NCBI RefSeq assembly: GCF_963583255.1
Contig: NC_084819.1
Location: forward strand, 3,231,501-3,295,500
Direction of reading: 5' to 3'
Origin: Pyrus communis
Taxonomy: Eukaryota > Streptophyta > Magnoliopsida > Rosales > Rosaceae
Length of the DNA: 64,000 bases
Shown: positions 57,109 through 64,000 of the stretch, in pieces
Layout: every line of letters begins with the position of its first letter
Position numbering within the stretch: position 1 is the stretch's first letter
Notes under the pieces: model-generated
Seen by the model: the letters and a program-made list of their open reading frames with translations, nothing else
What the model was told of the DNA's origin: nothing
Database searches by the model: none
Made by a program: the position numbers and the translations under genes

Positions 57109-58451
57109 TGGTCTGGACTCTGGTGCAACAGATCATATGACCTTTGACAAAATTTGTTTACTTGTATGACAACGACTCCTCGGAAGTGTATAATAACGAC
57201 AAATGGCACCACTGCACAGGTGCTTGGGGCCGACACTGTGGACCTCACACTGGCCCTCTCCCTCCATCATTGCTTGCTTGTTCTGTCATTATCACATAAT
57301 TTGTTATCTATTCCTCAAGTTACTGAGCAATTAGATTGTGTTGTACTTATGTATCCACTGTTTTGTTTACTTCAAGATATTCAAACCAAGGAGATAATTG
57401 GACGTAGCACTAAGAGAGAAGAGTTATATTATGTGGATGACATCGTTCCTGGCAGAGCTAATGTAGTTCGAGCATCCTGTACCAATAATTTACAAGAAGT
57501 TTGGTTATTGCATCGTTGGCTAGGACATGCTTCGTTTTGTTATTTAAGGCATATGTTGCCTGGTTTATTTCATGAAATAAAAGAATCAGATTTACATTGT
57601 GAAGTATGTATTATCGCGAAGAGTCATCGCGCTTCGTTTCCTCCCATTATGAATAAAAGACTGTTTTCCGTTTGATCTTGTGCACTCTGATGTTTGGGGT
57701 CCTTCTCCTGTTATTACTCTTTCTGGAATTAAATGGTTTGCTACTTTCGTTGATGATTGCACCCATATGACTTGGATATATGTGATGAAGAATAAAAGTG
57801 ATGTTAGTATGGTGTTTCGGTCTTTCTCTCAGATGGTTACAACACAATATTCCTTTGGTGTTTCGCTCTTTCTCTCGGATGGTTACAACACAATATTCCT
57901 TTGTTATTAAAGTTCTCCGCTCTGATAATGAAGGTGAATATGTTGGTTCCGAATTGTCTGGTTTTCTTCAGGATCAAGGAATCCTCCATGAAACTACTTG
58001 TCCTCATACTCCACAACAAAATGGGGTGGCTGAGAGAAAGAATCATCATATCTTGAAAACTGCTCGTGTCTTGCTTATTGGTGCGTTTGTGCTTAAACGG
58101 TTTTGGTTGGAAGCCGTTACCTATGTCGTGCATGTGATTAATCGTATGCCATCTTGGGTTCTGGACTTTCGTACACCTCTTCAAGTATTAACAGAACATG
58201 TTCCTGTAGTATCCACCAACACCTTCACTCCTTATGTGTTTGGGTGTGTAGCGTATGTTCATATTCACAAGATTCATTGTAGCAAATTGGGTCCATGTGC
58301 TATTTGGTGTGTCTTTGTTGGATTTGCATCCCAACAGAAAGGGTATAAGTGTTATCACCCTGACACTCGCCATATGTATGTGACTATGGATGTTACCTTT
58401 TCCAAATCCAAGTATTTTTATTCTTCATTCCCATCACCTTCAAATACCTAG
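57109..58451 (+). pseudogene. copia protease, GAG-pre-integrase and integrase remnant
   Basis: The protease active-site block DSGATDHM lies at about 57117. The GAG-pre-integrase finger follows (LLHRWLGHASF at about 57507, and CEVCIIAKSHR). The integrase core residues are in HSDVWGP, VDDCTHMTW and SDNEGEY, with PQQNGVAERKN further on. Frames are broken near 57165, at 57675, and by a 46-bp tandem duplication (57812-57903). No intact protein can be made from it. Confidence 0.9.
57812..57903 (+). repeat. 46-bp tandem duplication inside the integrase remnant
   Basis: The unit starting GTGTTTCGGTCTTTCTCTCA is present twice (57812-57857 and 57858-57903, two differences). Its length is not a multiple of three, so it shifts the reading frame in mid-integrase. 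Confidence 0.92.
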
Positions 58452-60514
58452 GGGGGAGAGCACTAGTGAGGATCAGGGTAATCTTGGATGGTTGGAAATA
58501 TTATACAATGGGTCTTAACAAGATACTACTGAGAATGAGATAACTGGGTCTTGGCAAGAAACTGCCGAAAATGAGATTAATGGGTCTCAGCAAGAAAATG
58601 CGGAGTATGTGACAGAGCTTCAGCTGCTACCTGCCGAGACAGGCACAACAGATCGGTAAGGATCTGCTGAGGAATCTGGAGCAGTCCAGCCACTAACTGA
58701 TGCCTAACCTACAACCTCCTCTCTCTCGAGCTCGATAGTGCCACCTAATGTGTTTTCTCTGAATATCCCTGAGGTAAATACCACTGATGCTCATGTAACT
58801 AATCTCAATAATGTTGTACATATAAGTTGTTGCTAAGGCAAAATCATGGTGTTCCTCCTGACAAGTTTTCTCCTGAAGGAAAAGTGAGGTATCCAATAGC
58901 AAATTACGTGTCATTCAAGAATCTTGCACCGGAACGTCCAGCATGGGTGAATAATGTGGAAGCAATCCAAGTACCAACCCAAGTTGATAAGGCCTTGAAG
59001 GATCCTAAATGGGTTACTGCAATGGATGAAGAAATGATGGCACTACATAAAAATGATACATGGGAGGTAATGGAACTGCCAAAGGCAAAGAAAACCGGTT
59101 GGGTGTCGATGGGTTTTTACAATTAAGTACCAGGCCGATGGACCAATAGATAGGTATAAAGCAAGGTTAGTAGCAAAAGGTTATACTTAAACGTATGGTG
59201 TTAATTACCAGGAAATTTTTTCACCAGTAGCCAAGATGAATACGATACGTGTTCTTATTTCTGTAGTTGCAAATTTGAATTGGCTACTGAAACAGTTTGA
59301 TGTAAAAAATGTTTTTCTTCATGGGCGTTTGGAAGAAGAAGTATATATGGATTTTCTTCCGGAGTATAATGCCGGAGGAAAAACTGGAGTATGTAGGTTG
59401 CGAAAGTCACCTTATAGGCTGAAGCAACCACCTCGTGCATTGTTTGGTAGATTTACTCAAGTTATGAGGAGGATTGGATTTTACCAAAGTCATTCCGACC
59501 ATATGTTGTTTGTTAAACGGAGGAGTGGTAAGGTGACATCTTTAATTATTTATGTGGATGACATGATAATAACAGGTGATGATTCAAATGAGATAGTGAA
59601 ACTAGAACAGAGCCTTACCGCTGAATTTGAGATGAAGAATTTTGGAGATTTAAAATATTTCGTTGGAGTAAATGTAGCTCGTTCGTCTAGAGGTATCTTC
59701 TTGTCTCAAAGGAAATATGTTCTGGATTTATTAAAGGAGACATTCATGCTTGGATGTAAACTTGTGGATACTCCTATTATAGATAAGCATTATTTGGGAA
59801 TTTATCCCGATCAGAAATTGGTTGACAAAGGTAGATATTAAAGACTGATAGGGAGACTAATTTATTTATCTCACACTCGTCTGAATATTGCTTATGCAGT
59901 GAGTGTGGTTAGTCACTTTATGCACTCACTGGGTGTGGATTGTATGGCAGCATTGATGATAATTTGGGCATATTTAAAGTCTGCCTCGAGAAAAGGGATT
60001 TTGTATAAGCACCATGGGCATATGAGGATTGAGGGATTTACTGATGTTGATTGGGCAGGTGATGTGACAGACAGACAGTCTACGTCCGGGTATTTTACAT
60101 TCGTTGGAGGTAATTTAGTTACTTGGCGAAGCAAGAAATAGAAAGTGGTGTCATGGTCTTCCGCCGAGGCCGAGTATAGGGGTATGACACATGGTGTGTG
60201 TGAGATCCCTTGGCTATGAAAGTATCTTTGGGATCTTGGTTTTAAACAGGCGGAGGCGATGAATTTGTATTGTGATAACAAGTCAACAAGAGAGATAGCT
60301 GAGAATCCAGTGTAGCATGATAGGACGAAGCATGTGGAGGTTGATCGACATTTCATTAAAGAGAAGCTCGAAAGGAAAATTGTATCAATTTCGTTTGTGA
60401 ATTCAAAAGAGCAACTTGCAGATGTTCTTACTCATGCTGTGTGTAGTAGAAGTTTTGATGACTCACTTATCAAGTCGAGCATGTGTGATATCTGTGCACC
60501 AACTTGAGGGGGAG
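58452..60514 (+). pseudogene. copia reverse transcriptase and RNase H remnant
   Basis: The reverse transcriptase begins about 58940 (PKWVTAMDEEMMALHKNDTW) and holds the LIIYVDDMIITGDD catalytic box near 59550. RNase H follows with DVDWAGDVTDRQSTSGYF (about 60045) and SWSSAEAEYRG. Stops near 59124, 59841, 60139, 60220 and 60315, and a frame break near 59125, interrupt it. The linker between integrase and RT is poorly conserved. Confidence 0.9.
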
Positions 60515-60686
60515 TATTGCGCGAGTTAGTATGTAGAAAGGGAACGTAAATATTGTGTAATTATTAGAGTTATGTTTTAGGAATGTTATATTTGTATCCT
60601 TTATTGTTTTCCTTATGTAACAATGATTGTATGTACTTGTATTAAGAATTATGGAATACATGAAAATTAAGCTGTAGAATACTATT
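60515..60686 (+). repeat. 3' LTR of the copia element
   Basis: It starts TATTGCGCGAGTTAGTATG directly after the polypurine tract GAGGGGGAG and ends AGAATACTATT before the GAAAC duplication. Confidence 0.9.
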
Positions 60687-60691
60687 GAAAC

Positions 60692-61040
60692 AACATGATT
60701 GTGTATTCAATGACGGATTTAATAAAAATTCCCGAAGATGTGCATAGTTGAGAAAATAGCATGCGTAATTGATGAAACAATAATATTTTCCGGATAAAAT
60801 TCGTGATTGAACTACGAAAGTATATATTATTATATTCTGATCGCCTTATTACAGCTAATGAAAATTTATGATCCCACAAATGTCCTAAATGATGTTTGGA
60901 AATGGCGATCTCGTTGACGATGTATAGCTCCCTAAAACCCTTTCTGAAACTCTAACAAAACCCAGCCATATACCAATAAGACCTCCCAAATAATAATTAA
61001 AAAAATAATAATTTACCCATCCAGCGGCAGGCGTGCGAGT
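60692..61040. other. Intergenic / promoter of the Der GTPase gene
   Basis: AT-rich, with no gene. The leader of the Der gene probably starts around 61020-61060 in a CTCCTCCTC-rich stretch (61046-61095). Confidence 0.4.
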
Positions 61041-61045
61041 ACTCT

Positions 61046-61134
61046 CCTCCTCCTCTTCCTCCTCCCTCTCCCCTCCTCCTCCCCCTCCTCCACTTTCAGA
61101 CTTTGGGTGGCCATTATCTCCTCCATTTACAGGT
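61046..61134 (+). other. Candidate 5' leader exon of the Der gene
   Basis: A pyrimidine-rich (CCTCCTCCT) block ends TTTACAG followed by a donor GTCAGG at 61135. No ATG start in it fits the downstream frame. The assignment to the Der gene is inference. Confidence 0.4.
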
Positions 61135-61472
61135 CAGGCTTCTTCTTCCTTCTTCCTCCTCTAATTTTTCTGTTTTTTTCTACCCTTATTTTCCTTTTAA
61201 TTTAGTTTGGAAAGGTCTGATTTAGGGATTCAATCCTACTAGTACTAGGGTAAACTTCAATCCCAACTAATCAGAGTAATGAGGCTTTAAGAACCGTGGA
61301 TTCTCTCTCGGTTTTCTTTTCAACCGCCGTGTGTGGGTAAATCATTTATCAAAGAATTATACTGTGCTTGAGAATGCAGTGGAAGTGTAGAAATAAAGTG
61401 TTTAACAGGTTCTGTATAATATGGAAATGTCATATAAACGAAGGAAACTCTGCCGAAATTTTGTGAGGAAGA

Positions 61473-61586
61473 ATGGCTTCAAGTTCAGCCCACCTGCGTT
61501 CCCTGTTTCCGTCCCTCCCGCAGCCCTTTTCTGTCAGCCGCCCCTCGTTCCATCTTCTGCTCCACCCCTGCCACACCTATAGCACT
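61473..61586 (+). other. Possible alternative first coding exon with a transit-peptide-like sequence
   Basis: From ATG 61473 the 38 codons to a possible donor at 61587 (GTATAT) read MASSSAHLRSLFPSLPQPFS and onwards, Ser/Pro/Leu/His-rich without acids, typical of plastid or mitochondrial targeting peptides. A splice into the Der frame was not demonstrated. It could also be a captured piece of another gene. Confidence 0.3.
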
Positions 61587-61828
61587 GTATATCTTTGTTA
61601 TCGACATTTTATAATATATAGATTGCATGCCAATATTATAAAAAAAAATCTTACCAAAGCACAAGCTTCTTGGGTTTCTTGGGTTGAATTTTCAATGGAA
61701 GCAGTCCCCTTTGATTTTGAATTGTTAAGCTGAACTTCACTTTGTTTTGTGACTGAAGAATGAAATCAGGAAAATCTTCTCACATCTTCCTCTGCTGAGA
61801 AGGAAGAGGAAGAGGAAGTTTGTTGGGT

Positions 61829-63450
61829 ATGTCTCATTCGTGCATTCGTTCTCTTCCAGTGCGGAAGAAGAAGTTTGGTTTTGGTCTCCTTCATAATCCG
61901 CTTCAGAGTTCTACCAACACAATCCCCAACTTGCACATAGAGAGACAAAAGCACTCAAATAATGTTGGTAAGAATTTGATTTTCCTGCTATCAACTTCTA
62001 TCTTTTAATTTCCAAGATTAAATGCAACTATATGTGCTTGATGATTGTTTTCTTTCAGGATCATTGTTCACCGCGGCCTTTTTAAGTCCCTTTGGATATC
62101 CAACTTTAAGGTTTAGAGTTCAATGCAGGTCAATATCAATCTTGCATCCTTTTATCCTTCACGCCACAGGGGAGCTTTGCACGCTACCCACTTATCAACT
62201 GCCTGCTTCTGATACTGGCAAGGGTACAGCTGGTCATTTAGAGGAACCCCATGTCGATTCTGATTGCAATGTTACTGCCGAGAAAACTAGGGGATTGTAC
62301 AAAAAACCAGTGGATTTCACCAAAGTGAACAAGAATCTGCTTCCTACTGTAGTTCTTGTTGGGCGCCCAAATGTGGGCAAGTCAGCTTTGTTTAATCGGT
62401 CAGTAATTCATTTGCCTTTTTTCCCTTAAACTTTGTTTACTATGTATGTGTATTTGGCATAATTTTCATTTTACTCGTCAAAAAGAGAAAACGAATGCAG
62501 ATATTGTAACTTGTAGCGCTCTTGGCCTTGCCTTCTAAATTTTTTATTTTGTGGGTTTCTTTTAGTTTAATCCGGAGGCGGGAAGCTCTTGTCTACAATA
62601 CACCAGATGATCATGTTACTCGTGACATAAGAGAAGGCATTGCCAAATTGGGTGATCTACGATTTAGAGTACTGGACTCAGCTGGTTTAGAAACGGCTGC
62701 ATCTTCAGGCTCTATTCTTGATAGAACATCAGGAATGACTGCAAGTGTTCTCGCAAGGTCTCAGTTTGCGGTTTTCCTGTTAGATGTAAGGTTAGTTATA
62801 CGGAGGCTGGCATATCTTTGTTTATGTAAAAAGAAAATGTGGTTCAATTTGGTTTGTTACATGATGAGTATGTTTTTGGGCTATTCTGGGTATACATGCA
62901 CGCTTATGCATGCATGCAAATACATCCAAATACGTGTGTACGTGGGATTATTGATTGTGAATGAGAAACCGTATATTATATGATCTAGTACTAGTAGATA
63001 AGCCACATCTGGTTGACCAGGGACTTATATTTTAGGGCCTTTCTCTTGAAATTTGTTGTTCACTTTTCCACTGTTTTAATTTGAAAGAACACCTAGAGTG
63101 CTACCACCTTACACTACAACCCTGGCCACCACTTCCTCTTTTCCTTTTACATGCAAATTTATTCAGTCCTTTGTGATATCTTGTGATTAGAGCTGGACTG
63201 CACCCCCTTGATCTGGAGGTTGGAAGGTGGTTGCGCAAAAATGCACCTGGAATCAATCTTGTCGTTGCCATGAATAAATCTGAAGCACTTTTTGATGGTA
63301 GTGGTTCTCTTATGACGGCTGCTACTGAAGCTTATAGGTTAGGATTTGGTGACCCTATTGCCATATCAGCTGAAACTGGACTAGGAATGCAAGATCTTTA
63401 TGAGAGCCTGAAACCTAAGCTTGAGGACTATATGCTCCAAGTATTAAACA
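61829..63450 (+). CDS. DER: GTPase Der (EngA), organellar; 5' part, runs off the window
   Basis: Exons 61829-61967, 62059-62398, 62566-62790 and 63191-63450 join in phase (321 codons plus one base); the rest lies beyond the window. Der has two G domains and a KH-like end and acts in 50S ribosome assembly in bacteria; plant copies serve plastids or mitochondria. Residues 1 to about 130 form a Ser/His/basic targeting extension (MSHSCIRSLPVRKKKFGFGL onwards). G domain 1 shows G1 GRPNVGKS (148-155), switch region YNTPDDHVTRDIREG, G3 DSAG (197-200), G4 NKSE (263-266) and G5 SAETG (294-298). The donor at 62791 was chosen because only it gives LLDVRAGLHPLDLEVGRW without a shift. Whether it is the plastid or mitochondrial paralog is not clear. 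Confidence 0.92.
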
Positions 63451-64000
63451 GTAAGGAAATCTATTCTTTTCTTCTTTCAATAGAATATTGGTTTCATGTG
63501 TAGAAACTTGTTCTCTCCTGTTATGTGTATTTCCATGCATATAGATGAACTTCTTCAAAATATTATATGGTCTTCTAATCCCTCTGGTCTCTCGTGGCAT
63601 GCTTGCATTTTATGCAACCATATTGCTCTATGTAGAAAATTAATGAAGAGTATCATGCTTATATAAACTTGGATTTGGGTTGCAGTGTTAGTGTTCACAC
63701 ACATCTTAGCATATACTTTTTTAGCTCTAGATATAACAGTGCTGAGTTTATAATTTATTTATGTGAAACAAGAAAATGTATTAAAATTTCAAGCGCAAAG
63801 ATGGAAAATAATGTTAATAAAAAAACAAATCTACCAACATATCAGACACAAGCAGAATACATTTATCTCAAATCTAACATTCTCCACCATCAAGCATGAT
63901 TACAGAAAGGAATGTTCTTAAAATGCTTTGACATTGATGCCCCAAGAGGAGTCAAAAGTCTAGTTCTATGATTTTTTCCAAAGCAAATCTACTTTCTTAA
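63451..64000 (+). other. Intron of the Der gene, to the window edge
   Basis: From the donor GTAAGG at 63451 no convincing further Der exon appears. A TTGCAG at about 63681-63686 is followed by a short frame unlike Der. Confidence 0.55.

Larger units (their letters stand above)
56937..60686 (+). mobile_element. Ty1/copia LTR retrotransposon, decayed, gag deleted
   Basis: Two 172-bp LTRs (56937-57108 and 60515-60686) bound the element, with an exact 5-bp duplication GAAAC outside (56932-56936 and 60687-60691). The 3' LTR is preceded by the polypurine tract TTGAGGGGGAG. The internal region starts almost at once with the protease motif DSGATDHM, so the primer-binding site and gag are missing. 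Order thereafter is GAG-pre-integrase, integrase, reverse transcriptase, RNase H, as in copia. Many stops and frame breaks make it inactive. Confidence 0.95.

Noticed and set aside
60470..60661. Minus frames within the copia LTRs (also near 56916-57248)
   Set aside because: They are reverse complements of LTR sequence and occur in both LTRs.
1..64000. CRISPR arrays, bacterial operons, plasmid origins
   Set aside because: All genes are intron-split and plant-like; the regular short arrays seen (23, 33, 46 bp units) are direct tandem repeats without spacers.
1..64000. tRNA genes
   Set aside because: B-box-like sites (for example near 17590, 26735, 34780) sit in SINE-like repeats with no cloverleaf that I could fold.

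Overview
The window is plant nuclear DNA. It has intron-split genes with GT-AG borders, AT-rich introns, long intergenic stretches, FAR1-family, B-box, CRM and plant-type Der genes, and many short plant transposable elements. Two solo LTRs of the Cassandra (5S-containing TRIM) type, plus several MITE and SINE families, make a eudicot likely. Rosaceae (apple/pear/Prunus type) is my inference from the look of the repeats, not something proved here.

Layout. 0-20.3 kb: a tandem triplet of short FAR1-domain genes on the minus strand (2246-5352, 8846-11773, 16594-20263). They share one exon plan, and in all three the initiator ATG is split by the 5' leader intron (A|TG). Between the second and third lies a degraded LTR element (about 13.4-16.0 kb). 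20.6-25.3 kb, plus strand: a CRM-domain (CRS1/YhbY) organelle RNA-binding protein, head-to-head with the third FAR1 gene across about 375 bp. 25.3-33.3 kb: gene-poor, filled with MITEs, SINE-like repeats and a Cassandra solo LTR. 33.4-36.2 kb, plus: a complete four-exon fructokinase. 39.3-43.9 kb, minus: a six-exon gene for a 278-residue protein I do not recognise; its exon phases join cleanly. 45.8-47.0 kb, minus: an LRR protein gene broken by one in-frame stop. 47.5-50.6 kb, minus: relics of an endogenous caulimovirus-like or movement-protein-bearing retroelement, followed by a hAT-type element with an exact 8-bp duplication. 52.2-55.1 kb, minus: a double B-box protein of the BBX24/25 (STO/STH) type. 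56.9-60.7 kb: a decayed Ty1/copia element with both 172-bp LTRs and no gag. 61-64 kb, plus: the 5' half of an organellar GTPase Der (EngA), cut by the window edge.

The genes do not form a pathway. FAR1-type and BBX24-type proteins both belong to light-signalling families, but they are 30 kb apart with other genes between, so I read no cluster into that. All coding models were assembled by hand from open frames, splice signals and phase agreement; no search or transcript data were available. The best leads are the conserved split start codon in the FAR1 triplet, the unrecognised 278-residue gene, the copia LTRs with unusual termini, and the shared MITE family in three places.
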